This document shows, one piece after another, positions 1 to 8,301 of a stretch of 64,000 bases of DNA. The position numbers and the translations under genes were made by a program. Within the stretch, counting starts at the first letter, position 1. Every line of letters begins with the position of its first letter. Below the pieces are notes generated by a model, which saw nothing but the letters and a program-made list of their open reading frames with translations, was not told where the DNA came from and did no database searches. The stretch is from positions 124,001 through 188,000 of the forward strand of contig NC_020813.1 in assembly GCF_000348725.1 (NCBI RefSeq). Reading direction: 5' to 3'. This DNA is from Pseudobdellovibrio exovorus JSS. Its GTDB lineage: Bacteria; Bdellovibrionota; Bdellovibrionia; Bdellovibrionales; Bdellovibrionaceae.

Positions 1-713
1 TCTTTTACGCCCGAAACGCGTTTAATTAATGATTCAAAGAAATCACCAACTTGGCCGAAGAATCCGCCGAAAAGACCACACAGAGCCATCACATAAACAG
101 GTGTCGTCGGAATCAACCAGTGAAAAGCCACACCGACAAAAATGGAAAACAGCAAACCACCAATAGAGCCTTCAACGCTTTTCTTCGGCGAAAGATCCGG
201 AGCAATTTTATTGCGTCCCATCGTCATACCGAACAGATAAGCTCCAATATCCCCAGCGAAAACCACAGACAAGAGGCAAATAAACCATGTCACACCATAC
301 TCTGTCTGAGTCGTCCACACGACAGTGGCTGGTAAATAACAGATGTAGATCATGCCCAGCGAGTTGCGTGTCGCAAAAGTCAGAATCTGCTCAAGATCTT
401 TGAACTGTTTATGTAAGAAGATACCGAAGCTGGCAATCAGAACAAAACTGAAAGTAAATGCAAAGTTAGCCGCAGACTTCAATTGATCTTGGGTGATGAT
501 CAGAAATACAGAAGTGACCATGGCTACAAAAAGGCGTTTCACAAATTTAGGATAGCGATCGGCAAACAACATTCGCGCCATTTCAAAAGCACCACGCGCA
601 ACCACAAAAAGGGCTAATACATAGATTCCGTGTTCGCGTCCGAAATAAACAGTTGGAATAAAGATAGCTAAGGCAATAACCGCCGAAAGAACTCTAAACG
701 AAAGATTCGTCAT
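1..713 (-). CDS. cdsA: Phosphatidate cytidylyltransferase CdsA (3' end outside window)
   Basis: Integral membrane enzyme that makes CDP-diacylglycerol from phosphatidate and CTP, the branch point of phospholipid synthesis. The frame opens at an ATG at 711-713 and stays open to the window edge. The translation shows successive hydrophobic helices, a conserved stretch around the GDIGAY and GRNKIAPDLSPKKSVEG motifs, and at the edge SLIKRVSGVK, the start of the CDS signature (S-x-x-K-R-x4-K-D). The start overlaps the uppS stop by 20 bases, suggesting translational coupling in the usual frr-uppS-cdsA order. The last part of the catalytic signature is outside the window. Confidence 0.93.
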   Translation of the reverse strand, partial: MTNLSFRVLSAVIALAIFIPTVYFGREHGIYVLALFVVARGAFEMARMLFADRYPKFVKRLFVAMVTSVFLIITQDQLKSAANFAFTFSFVLIASFGIFLHKQFKDLEQILTFATRNSLGMIYICYLPATVVWTTQTEYGVTWFICLLSVVFAGDIGAYLFGMTMGRNKIAPDLSPKKSVEGSIGGLLFSIFVGVAFHWLIPTTPVYVMALCGLFGGFFGQVGDFFESLIKRVSGVK

Positions 714-1422
714 TTTTAGGAAGAACCTTTCCAAAACGTCTTTCGCGTCCCAAGTAGTGAGTGATGGCCGCATTGAAATCTTCAGCCTTAAAGTCAGGCC
801 AAAGCGTCGGAGTAAAATAAAGCTCGCTGTATGAAGCTTGCCATAACAAGAAGTTAGAAAGGCGCGCCTCACCACTTGTGCGGATAACTAAATCCGGATC
901 TGGTGTGCCAGCTGTCATCAAGGAATCAGCAATACTGGTTTCGTTGATTTGTTCTACTGACATTTCACCAGATTGAACTTTGCGAGCTAATTTTTGCGCG
1001 GCTAAAACAAGTTCTTGGCGCGAGCCGTAGCTCAACGCAAAGGACACGTGTAAGCCCGTATTATTCTTCGTCATTTCTTTGGTGCGATTAATAGAAGATT
1101 GGATATGAGACGGCAATTTGCTGGTATCGCCAATAACATCAAAGCGGATATTTTTCTTATGAAGATTTTCCGATTCTTTTTTTAGGTAGCGATCAAGTAG
1201 GACCATCAATAGAGCCACTTCCGTCTGTGGTCTTAGCCAGTTTTCAGAACTGAATGCATAAAGAGTTAAATTCTTAAGACCTAAATCAGAAGCATGTGTG
1301 ATGATTTGCTTCGCGACACGTACGCCTTTAATGTGTCCAAAAGTACGGGGTTTGTCTCGCAATTGAGCCCAGCGCCCGTTTCCGTCCATTATAATGGCTA
1401 TATGTTGAAGTTTCATCAGCAT
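694..1422 (-). CDS. uppS: Undecaprenyl diphosphate synthase (cis-prenyltransferase)
   Basis: Cytosolic enzyme that condenses isopentenyl diphosphate onto farnesyl diphosphate to make the C55 lipid carrier for peptidoglycan and O-antigen. The N-terminus carries the IAIIMDGNGRWA motif with the catalytic Asp at residue 13. The C-terminal RLSNFLLWQASYSELYF stretch is the second conserved block. The 242-residue length is normal. Two in-frame ATGs lie two codons apart; the upstream one has GAG at suitable spacing. It starts 13 bases after frr and overlaps cdsA, so the three are probably one transcript. Confidence 0.96.
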   Translation of the reverse strand: MLMKLQHIAIIMDGNGRWAQLRDKPRTFGHIKGVRVAKQIITHASDLGLKNLTLYAFSSENWLRPQTEVALLMVLLDRYLKKESENLHKKNIRFDVIGDTSKLPSHIQSSINRTKEMTKNNTGLHVSFALSYGSRQELVLAAQKLARKVQSGEMSVEQINETSIADSLMTAGTPDPDLVIRTSGEARLSNFLLWQASYSELYFTPTLWPDFKAEDFNAAITHYLGRERRFGKVLPKNDESFV

Positions 1423-1435
1423 CTTAATGTCTCAA

Positions 1436-1993
1436 CTAGATAGTTAAGATTGATTTCTCTTTTTCATCAGCGATTTGGTCGATTTTTTTGATCGAATCGT
1501 CAGTGATTTTTTGGATATCAGCTTCGGCTTTTTTAGCTTCATCTTCGCTGACAACTTTGTCTTTCAAAGCTTTTTTAACTTCTTCGTTGGCATCACGACG
1601 AGCCAAACGAACAGCAACGCGCGAGTCTTCAGCGATTTTTTTAACTTGTTTTGCTAAATCTTTGCGGCGCTCTTCAGTTAAATCAGGAACTTTTAAGCGG
1701 ATAACTTTACCATCGTTAATTGGAGCCATGCCGATATCTGATTTTACGATAGCCTGTTCGATTTCTTTTAAAACAGAGCTTTCCCATGGCGCGATTAAGA
1801 AAGTTTTCGCATCTGGAGTTGATACAGAAGCCACTTGATTAAGAGGGGCTAACTGTCCGTAGTAACTAACGCGGATAGAATCTAACATTGAAACTTGAGC
1901 TTTACCGGTACGAACTTTTTTTAGTTCTTCACCTAAGCCAACGATAACTTTATCCATTTTAGTTTGTGCTGTTGTTTTAGCTTGGTCTAACAT
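1436..1993 (-). CDS. frr: Ribosome recycling factor
   Basis: Releases ribosomes from mRNA after termination together with EF-G. The 185-residue length is exactly typical. The sequence has the family pattern: an N-terminal helix ending in the VRTGKAQVSMLDSI region, a central KVIRLKVPDLTEERRKDLAKQ block, and a long charged C-terminal helix. The start is an ATG with an AAGGAG ribosome binding site. It lies between pyrH and uppS in the conserved bacterial order. Confidence 0.97.
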   Translation of the reverse strand: MLDQAKTTAQTKMDKVIVGLGEELKKVRTGKAQVSMLDSIRVSYYGQLAPLNQVASVSTPDAKTFLIAPWESSVLKEIEQAIVKSDIGMAPINDGKVIRLKVPDLTEERRKDLAKQVKKIAEDSRVAVRLARRDANEEVKKALKDKVVSEDEAKKAEADIQKITDDSIKKIDQIADEKEKSILTI

Positions 1994-2040
1994 GGTTTCT
2001 CCTTCTTCAGGTCAAAAAGATATAATAGTTATTAAACGAT

Positions 2041-2799
<759 letters not shown>

Positions 2800-2800
2800 T

Positions 2801-2837
2801 TAAGAGCCAAAAAACCAAAAAGGAGTCTTGGCTCTTA
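2801..2837 (-). promoter_or_regulatory. Hairpin between tsf and pyrH
   Basis: A perfect 10-bp inverted repeat (taagagccaa at 2801-2810 and ttggctctta at 2828-2837) with a 17-base loop lies between the tsf stop and the pyrH start. On the minus strand the T-runs are in the loop, and no clear U-tract follows the stem. It is therefore more likely a processing, stability or attenuation element than a standard terminator. Confidence 0.5.
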
Positions 2838-2855
2838 TCAGAAACAAAAACTCAA

Positions 2856-3776
2856 CTAGTGAGTTTTTGTTTGAGCAGCAACTTCAGCAGCGAAGTCTAC
2901 TACTTTTTTCTCGATACCAGCGCCTAATTCAAAACGTGTGAAACGTTTGATTGTTAGATCGCCACCAGCTTTTTTAGAAAGCTCTTTAGCGTATGCGCCG
3001 ATAGTTAAGTCTGGATTTTTAACAAAAGGTTGGTCTAATAAGCAGTTTTCAGCCAAGAACTTACGGATTTGACCTTCAACGATTTTATCAACCATTTCAG
3101 CTTTTTTACCTGACTCAAGATTTTTTTGTTTCAGAATTTCTTTTTCTTTAGCAACAACAGTTGCATCCATTTGGTCTTGAGATAAAGCCATTGGATTCAT
3201 CGCTGCGATATGCAAGCAAACATCAGAAGCTAATGTTTTTGCTTCAGCAGAAGTTGCTGCCGCTGCAGAAGAAGCACCTACTTCAACCATAACGCCGATT
3301 TTACCTTCGCCGTGGATGTAAGTGTGTACTAAACCTTCGCCAGTAACAGTGTATTTTTCAGTACGACGGATAACTAAGTTTTCACCGATAGTTGCAATCG
3401 CTTCTTTTAAAGAGTCACCTACTGTTTTACCAGCAGAGATTTCTTGTTCTAAAATTGGAGCTGTAGAAGTTGATTTTAGAGCGTGTTGAGTGATTGTGTT
3501 AACGAAAGCTTTGAAGCCGTCATTACGAGATACGAAGTCAGTTTCAGAGTTGATTTCAACAACTACAGCAACTTTTCCATCAGTAGCAGCGTTTACTAAA
3601 CCTTCAGCAGCAACGCGATCAGCTTTTTTCGCGGCAGCAGAAAGTCCTTTAACACGTAGCCATTCAACAGCGGCTTCGAAATCGCCTTTAGACTCTTCTA
3701 AAGCCTTTTTGCAATCCATCATACCGGCGCTTGTTTTTTCACGTAATTCTTTAACCATGCTTGCAGAGATAGACAT
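2856..3776 (-). CDS. tsf: Elongation factor Ts
   Basis: Guanine nucleotide exchange factor for EF-Tu. The N-terminal UBA-like region contains the LREKTSAGMMDCKKAL signature, followed by the NSETDFVSRN motif that contacts EF-Tu. At 306 residues it is slightly longer than the E. coli protein. The ATG is preceded by AAGGGAG. It follows rpsB by 111 bases that contain two strong hairpins, matching the common rpsB-tsf pairing. Confidence 0.97.
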   Translation of the reverse strand: MSISASMVKELREKTSAGMMDCKKALEESKGDFEAAVEWLRVKGLSAAAKKADRVAAEGLVNAATDGKVAVVVEINSETDFVSRNDGFKAFVNTITQHALKSTSTAPILEQEISAGKTVGDSLKEAIATIGENLVIRRTEKYTVTGEGLVHTYIHGEGKIGVMVEVGASSAAAATSAEAKTLASDVCLHIAAMNPMALSQDQMDATVVAKEKEILKQKNLESGKKAEMVDKIVEGQIRKFLAENCLLDQPFVKNPDLTIGAYAKELSKKAGGDLTIKRFTRFELGAGIEKKVVDFAAEVAAQTKTH

Positions 3777-3796
3777 GAGGATCTCCCTTAAGATTG

Positions 3797-3817
3797 CTCC
3801 CGCCGTTGCGGCAGGAG
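3797..3817 (-). promoter_or_regulatory. GC-rich hairpin just upstream of tsf
   Basis: A nine-pair stem (ctcccgccg at 3797-3805 with cggcaggag at 3809-3817, one pair being G-U in the RNA) and a 3-base loop ends about 20 bases before the tsf ATG. No U-tract follows. Its position suggests control of tsf translation or RNA processing; this is inference. Confidence 0.45.
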
Positions 3818-3850
3818 GTTTAAATTTTCTTTTTAATGCGTATAAAGTAA

Positions 3851-3871
3851 ATCGGCGCTATCAGCGCCGAT
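3851..3871 (-). promoter_or_regulatory. GC-rich hairpin downstream of rpsB
   Basis: A perfect 8-bp stem (atcggcgc at 3851-3858 and gcgccgat at 3864-3871) with a 5-base loop lies just after the rpsB stop. On the minus strand it is followed by TTTAC, only a weak U-tract, so it could be a partial terminator setting the rpsB:tsf ratio or a 3' stability structure. Confidence 0.5.
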
Positions 3872-3887
3872 GTGCGGATCAATCTGA

Positions 3888-4826
3888 TTACTCAGCAGAG
3901 TCTTCAGCTTTGCCTTCATTCAACTCAGCTTCGATTTCAACTAAGTCTGCAGTTCCGGCAGCAACCAATTTTCTAGTTTTATTAGCTTTAACAACTGCTG
4001 GTCCAGCGCTTTTTGCGGGAGCTGCATCAGTTTTAGCACCACGAGCACCACGAGGAGCACGCGCAGGAGCTGCTGCTGTATCTGCTTCTTTTTCTTTAGC
4101 TAAGTCAGAACCTTTATCAGTTTGAGTACGTAATTTTTGTTCCCAAACTTTAGCGCCTTCCATGAAAGACTCAGCAACTAGGTTTGTGAATAATTTGATT
4201 GAACGAATAGCATCGTCGTTACCTGGAATTGGGTAATCAACTGCTTCAGGATCAGAGTTCGTATCTGCGATAGCTACGATTTTGATACCTAATTTTTTCG
4301 CTTCAGCGATAGCAATGTGCTCTTTAGGCATATCAACAACGAACATTACTTTAGGTAATGTCTTCATGTCTTTGATACCTTCAAGGTATTCAGTCAAACG
4401 CAATGCTTCGTTATCCAAACCAGCGCGCTCTTTTTTAGTTAACAAGTTGTATTCGCCTTTTTCTTTCATCGCGTCGATTTTACGTAAGCGGTCGATAGAA
4501 GCTTTGATTGTTTCGAAGTTAGTTAACATTCCACCTAACCAACGTTTAGTAACGAAGTACTGACCGCAACGTTTAGCTGCTTCTTGGATTGGTTCGATAG
4601 CTTGTTTTTTAGTTCCTACGAAGATCGCAGATCCACCTTCAGCAGCGATTTGTTTTACGAAATCAGCAGCTTGGTTAGCGCGAACAACTGTTTTCTGCAA
4701 ATCGATGATGTGAATACCACCACGAGCTGTGAAAACATAAGGTTTCATTTTTGGGTTCCATCTTTGAGTCTGGTGACCGAAGTGAACGCCTGCATCTAAC
4801 ATTTCTTTCATGGTAACTTGTGCCAT
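3888..4826 (-). CDS. rpsB: 30S ribosomal protein S2 with Ala/Lys-rich C-terminal extension
   Basis: Small-subunit ribosomal protein needed for late 30S assembly and S1 binding. Residues 1 to about 235 match S2: MLDAGVHFGHQTQRWNPKM, FVGTKKQA, RWLGGMLTNF and the PGNDDAIRSI region. Residues 236-312 form an extra low-complexity tail rich in Ala, Pro, Arg and Lys with a Glu-rich end; typical S2 stops near residue 240. The ATG has an AGAGGA site. A leader of about 250 bases precedes it, and tsf follows. Confidence 0.97.
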   Translation of the reverse strand: MAQVTMKEMLDAGVHFGHQTQRWNPKMKPYVFTARGGIHIIDLQKTVVRANQAADFVKQIAAEGGSAIFVGTKKQAIEPIQEAAKRCGQYFVTKRWLGGMLTNFETIKASIDRLRKIDAMKEKGEYNLLTKKERAGLDNEALRLTEYLEGIKDMKTLPKVMFVVDMPKEHIAIAEAKKLGIKIVAIADTNSDPEAVDYPIPGNDDAIRSIKLFTNLVAESFMEGAKVWEQKLRTQTDKGSDLAKEKEADTAAAPARAPRGARGAKTDAAPAKSAGPAVVKANKTRKLVAAGTADLVEIEAELNEGKAEDSAE

Positions 4827-5080
4827 GTATATCCTCTTTCTTACTAGTTTGTCCTCCGAAGGGCAGAGCTCGGGCGAGTGGGAAGTGCTTTTATGAGGAC
4901 TTCAGACACTCTGTTGGGCCGAGATAGCGCGCCTAAAAAATAGGCAACGACCAGTTAAATACCCGTTCGTGTGTTATAGTGCTGAACTGAATAACATAAT
5001 GGCCCTACGGACGCAAGCGCTACAGTGGGAATCTCGACTGATGAAAGTGGTTTATATGGCCTAAAGAGTGGCCTAAAATG
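4827..5080 (-). promoter_or_regulatory. rpsB leader region with possible promoter
   Basis: No gene is visible between rpsB and the protease terminator. On the minus strand a TATAAC hexamer (4973-4978) is a possible -10, but the -35 (ATTATG, 16-bp spacer) is poor. Nearer the gene, GTCCTC and GAGGAC can pair across about 40 bases, leaving the AGAGGA site outside, so the leader may be structured. Autoregulatory leaders are known for rpsB in other bacteria; I do not recognise a specific family here. Positions 5001-5029 resemble a segment at 59430-59457. Confidence 0.3.
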
Positions 5081-5081
5081 A

Positions 5082-5105
5082 AAAAGAGCCCTTTCGGACT
5101 CTTTT
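5082..5105 (-). terminator. Intrinsic terminator of the protease gene
   Basis: On the minus strand a 10-pair stem (AAAAGAGTCC with GGGCTCTTTT, one G-U pair) closes a GAAA tetraloop and runs into a T-run. The plus-strand version has a C-A mismatch at the G-U position, so the minus orientation is favoured. It lies about 46 bases after the protease stop. Confidence 0.85.
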
Positions 5106-5151
5106 GCTCTGAAAAAATTAGAATTTTCGTTAAAAAATGAGCTTTTTGAGA

Positions 5152-6084
5152 CTATTTTACGAACTTGCGGATCCAGTCCATCTGAGCGGCAACACTGCCG
5201 TAGATAGCTTGGCGATCACAGTTCCCGATGGGGTTAGTTCCACGGCTTGTTACACCGACCAATAAGAATGAACCATCTTCTTGGGCTAAGTACGCCGGTC
5301 CACCAGAGTCACCATGGCAAGCACCTTTAGTACCACCATAGTTAGAAACCATGAATTCTTTTGCATCAGGGCTGATAGCCAAAGTTTCAATGTCAGAAAT
5401 TTGTCTTAAAACACCATCGCCTTCAGTCGGAAGAGGGATCACAACTAATTCGCCAGACTCTGGGTCAATACCAATTTTATTCACAAGTGGAGTTGTTACA
5501 CCATAACCAGCTAAAGTTACGCTTTTGCCTTTTAGATCACTTGTGATGTCAGAAGAAGGAAGCTTCGCCAATTTGAAATCTGCTGGTGCATCTGATCTTA
5601 AGAAAACTAAAGCCATATCGTTTTGGCCATCGTAATCAGGATGTAATTCAACACGGCCAACAGGGATCGCTTTTGTCGGAGCATCTTCGGCAGAAATATC
5701 TGTTGCGAAAATTGCCAACACACCTTTTAAATCTTCAGAATCAACACAGTGAGCGGCAGTTAAAATAACACGTTTGCTGATCAAGCTGCCTGTACAAATA
5801 CTCATTCCCACTTCTGGCTTTTCTTCATTGTCATTAGCGGCTTGAGGAAGTGCAGCTTCGCCTTCTTTCGGTGCTTCCGCTGGCGCTTCTTTTTTCTTTT
5901 CAGTCAAAGACAGCAAAGCCACGATTCCGTTTGCTTTTTGGAATTCTAAAGTCGATGTGGTGCCACCAACTATATTGGAAGCAATTTGACCATCTTTTGA
6001 TGAAGATTGATTTCCACAGGCACTTAGCATGGTTACGGAAAGAGCTGCAACTAGCGAGAATTTGAGTTTTTGAGATGTCAACAT
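5152..6084 (-). CDS. Trypsin-like serine protease, lipoprotein
   Basis: Predicted S1-family endopeptidase anchored as a lipoprotein. The chosen ATG (6082-6084) follows an AAGGGGG site and gives a signal peptide with lipobox LSAC and lipidated Cys23. An IVGG sequence at 38-41 resembles the activation site of trypsin zymogens. The catalytic triad is visible as His112 (LTAAHC), Asp156 (QNDMALV) and Ser260 (GDSGGP). A Glu/Ala/Pro-rich segment at about residues 63-92 interrupts the domain before the His strand and is absent from ordinary trypsins. An upstream in-frame ATG would bury the signal peptide and was rejected. The substrate is unknown. Single-gene transcript with its own terminator. Confidence 0.93.
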   Translation of the reverse strand: MLTSQKLKFSLVAALSVTMLSACGNQSSSKDGQIASNIVGGTTSTLEFQKANGIVALLSLTEKKKEAPAEAPKEGEAALPQAANDNEEKPEVGMSICTGSLISKRVILTAAHCVDSEDLKGVLAIFATDISAEDAPTKAIPVGRVELHPDYDGQNDMALVFLRSDAPADFKLAKLPSSDITSDLKGKSVTLAGYGVTTPLVNKIGIDPESGELVVIPLPTEGDGVLRQISDIETLAISPDAKEFMVSNYGGTKGACHGDSGGPAYLAQEDGSFLLVGVTSRGTNPIGNCDRQAIYGSVAAQMDWIRKFVK

Positions 6085-6177
6085 ACGTGCCCCCTTGGCT
6101 TTTTTTTGCAAGGCTGTCTTGCGATGGCGACATAAATCGCGCGAATTGAAAAAAAACTCAAAGAAAAGAATGCAATG

Positions 6178-6204
6178 GCACCCATAAAAAAAACTTATGG
6201 GTGC
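6178..6204 (-). terminator. Hairpin downstream of the FAD oxidoreductase
   Basis: A perfect 10-bp inverted repeat (gcacccataa and ttatgggtgc) with a 7-base A/T loop lies 45 bases after the oxidoreductase stop. The T-run on the minus strand sits in the loop rather than after the stem, so termination is plausible but not canonical. Confidence 0.45.
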
Positions 6205-6248
6205 GATCGGGGCTGTAGGGCTGTTAAAATTAAGTTAAGACGTGCGAG

Positions 6249-7394
6249 TTAAATATCAGCTTCGTTTGAGCTTACATCTTCAGCAAGTGATAGGGTATTT
6301 GTTACAAACCCTAAAGCACTTAAAACCAACTGAGCTTGCATCAACGAACCCAACAAGTTGGCATAACGACTGGCTTGTGTTGAAGCAATCCAAAGATTTT
6401 CAACTTTTGGAAGGCTTAAGTTCGCATTCAATTTCAAGTCGGCTCCCGAAAGAGCTGGGCTGACAAAAATTCTTTCTTTTTGAACGGAATCAGAGACCTC
6501 AGGAAAAGCGCGTTTGATCTGGCGTTTGATTTTTTTCAAAACCAAACCGATATTTTCCGTGTCTTCTGCAGAATCTGAATCTACAAAGCTCATCCACTGT
6601 GAAATTTGTCCTGAAGTGGAGCCGTCTTCCGCCGTCACAGCTGGTAAAAAGCGACCGATGCAAGGCCCGATATCGTCGTCAGTTGTGCCATTCAACAGAA
6701 ACATATTTTCTTTTTCAACAGGAGCTGTATGGAATAGATCTACACAGACGGCTTGCCATGCTGTTGATTTTTTCAGTTTAGCTTTTGCACGCGCATTTAA
6801 AACATCATCAGGAATTAAAAGACCTAAATCTTTAATTGGACCGGCAAAGATGAAGTTTTTTGCGTAGAGCTGTTTTGTGCCATTCACCATCACGTGAGTC
6901 AGGACAGGTTTTTCAGAATCTAATCCTTCGAAACCGAAACGTGTCACGATAGAGCGAGTTTGGATTTTAGTTTTTAAGCTTTCTACTAAGCTCTGCATCC
7001 ATTGGTATGGAGTCTGAGTCAAAGTAAACACCTCTTGGCTAAGGAAGTAAGAAAGCTGATCGTAGAACTCAGGGGATTTGTCGCCGAATCCAACAAAGTC
7101 TTTGAATCCACTGGCTTCATAAGTTTCAACAGTATTTTCTTTTGATCCAGAAGTGACTGTGTGTCCGAGTAAGTCTTCTAGAAAACCTAAAGCTTGGCGA
7201 GAAGCCTCTGTAGCTGGGAAAAATCTAAGACCATTATCTAAACTCTGTCCGTTCAAGTTTGCAGGGCGATTGTCGCCACCAGCTACGTCTTGAGCTTCAA
7301 GAATCAGAATGTTTTCAGTTTCTTGCGAAATTTTTTTGGCAATAGTTAATCCAGTAAGACCGCTTCCAATGATGATATAATCGTAGATGTGCAT
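6249..7394 (-). CDS. FAD-dependent amine-oxidase/protoporphyrinogen-oxidase-like oxidoreductase
   Basis: Flavoprotein of the NAD(P)/FAD Rossmann superfamily. Residues 5-36 show the dinucleotide-binding motif YIIIGSGLTGLTIAKKI ending at the Glu of ILILEAQDVAGGD. The C-terminal region has the second FAD-contact block (LWIASTQASRYANLLGSLMQA). The 381-residue length and layout resemble amine oxidase/PPOX-like or desaturase-like proteins, but no substrate can be assigned. No strong ribosome binding site is visible before the ATG. It follows the CFI-box gene by 54 bases on the same strand. Confidence 0.8.
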   Translation of the reverse strand: MHIYDYIIIGSGLTGLTIAKKISQETENILILEAQDVAGGDNRPANLNGQSLDNGLRFFPATEASRQALGFLEDLLGHTVTSGSKENTVETYEASGFKDFVGFGDKSPEFYDQLSYFLSQEVFTLTQTPYQWMQSLVESLKTKIQTRSIVTRFGFEGLDSEKPVLTHVMVNGTKQLYAKNFIFAGPIKDLGLLIPDDVLNARAKAKLKKSTAWQAVCVDLFHTAPVEKENMFLLNGTTDDDIGPCIGRFLPAVTAEDGSTSGQISQWMSFVDSDSAEDTENIGLVLKKIKRQIKRAFPEVSDSVQKERIFVSPALSGADLKLNANLSLPKVENLWIASTQASRYANLLGSLMQAQLVLSALGFVTNTLSLAEDVSSNEADI

Positions 7395-7448
7395 AATTTA
7401 ACGATGGCTAAGGCTGCGCCGAGTTGCAAGAAAATCTACGTAAAAAAA

Positions 7449-8285
7449 TTAACTAACGCATTTGATCACAAACCGCAAAACAGCTCTGACAGAGGGTTTG
7501 AGCCACGTATTGCGGTCTAAAAATCTAGCAATTGTCGGAGATGTTTTATAATAAGCAAAAATAAACTTACGACCAAAAAATGAGCTTTTTAAATTTTGAT
7601 CGCGATACAATCTTAAAAACTGTACTTCAATAGCAGTTGGAGTTTGAAAAGCAGACGTAGCGATGAAGCAACGAGCGCGTTGTTTCTTTGCATTTGTCAT
7701 GAAAATTTTGACGATATCGGGGTGCTTGGCCTGCTTCAAAAAGGCCTCCGCTTTTTTCATGATGTCAGGAAACACAGGCGTGTAATTGATAAACTTAGCT
7801 AACTGCACAGCTGAGTGCTTTTGGCGGTCCGTGTACTTTTCGCTGGAATCATAGATACGCAATAAGTCCCAGTAAACGCCTGCAATCACAGTTAACTCAG
7901 CCGTTTTCGCAGCTTCTTTCAATGCTTCCGGAGTCAGTTGACCCGTCTTACAGTCAAAGACGATTTCCAGTAAGCGCAGATACTTTTCGTAGGTCATGGC
8001 CGCTTCGGAATACATGTTGTTGGCCATTAACGAGTGGCCTTTTTTTACAAGCGCAATCCGTGACTGCCAAAGTTTGCCTTTTCTTTCAGAGTTAGCGCGT
8101 TCTTGAGCCATCAAGATTCCGCCCGGTCCAAAAGCTTTTTTGCGCAGGGAACTCATACAAGAACGGCAAATTTCATCTGGTAATCGGAATTCAGGATCTA
8201 ATTCAGATATGCGCTCACGCAACTGAGGCTCAATTGGGAGCAAATCGGAAACATCTAAATTACATTGCGGACATTTAATCGCCAT
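7449..8285 (-). CDS. Zinc-ribbon protein with CFI-box
   Basis: Function unknown. The N-terminus has a probable zinc ribbon (CPQC at residues 5-8, CRSC at about 40-43). The middle is helical, with a stretch (about 84-110) like a single TPR-type hairpin. Near residue 208 is CFIATSAF, the conserved Cys-Phe-Ile motif of CFI-box domains, followed by the family's LRLYRDQNLKSSFFGRKFI pattern and a basic, partly hydrophobic C-terminus. The gene starts 16 bases after priA and is probably cotranscribed with it. The CFI-box is an established motif of unknown function. Confidence 0.75.
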   Translation of the reverse strand: MAIKCPQCNLDVSDLLPIEPQLRERISELDPEFRLPDEICRSCMSSLRKKAFGPGGILMAQERANSERKGKLWQSRIALVKKGHSLMANNMYSEAAMTYEKYLRLLEIVFDCKTGQLTPEALKEAAKTAELTVIAGVYWDLLRIYDSSEKYTDRQKHSAVQLAKFINYTPVFPDIMKKAEAFLKQAKHPDIVKIFMTNAKKQRARCFIATSAFQTPTAIEVQFLRLYRDQNLKSSFFGRKFIFAYYKTSPTIARFLDRNTWLKPSVRAVLRFVIKCVS

Positions 8286-8301
8286 CTGAGGTTGTATTAT
8301 T

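Noticed and set aside
1475-1838. Plus-strand open frames opposite frr (and similar ones opposite tsf, rpsB, lon and uvrA)
   Set aside because: They mirror the codon structure of strongly recognised minus-strand genes, have Phe/Ser-rich composition and no ribosome binding sites.
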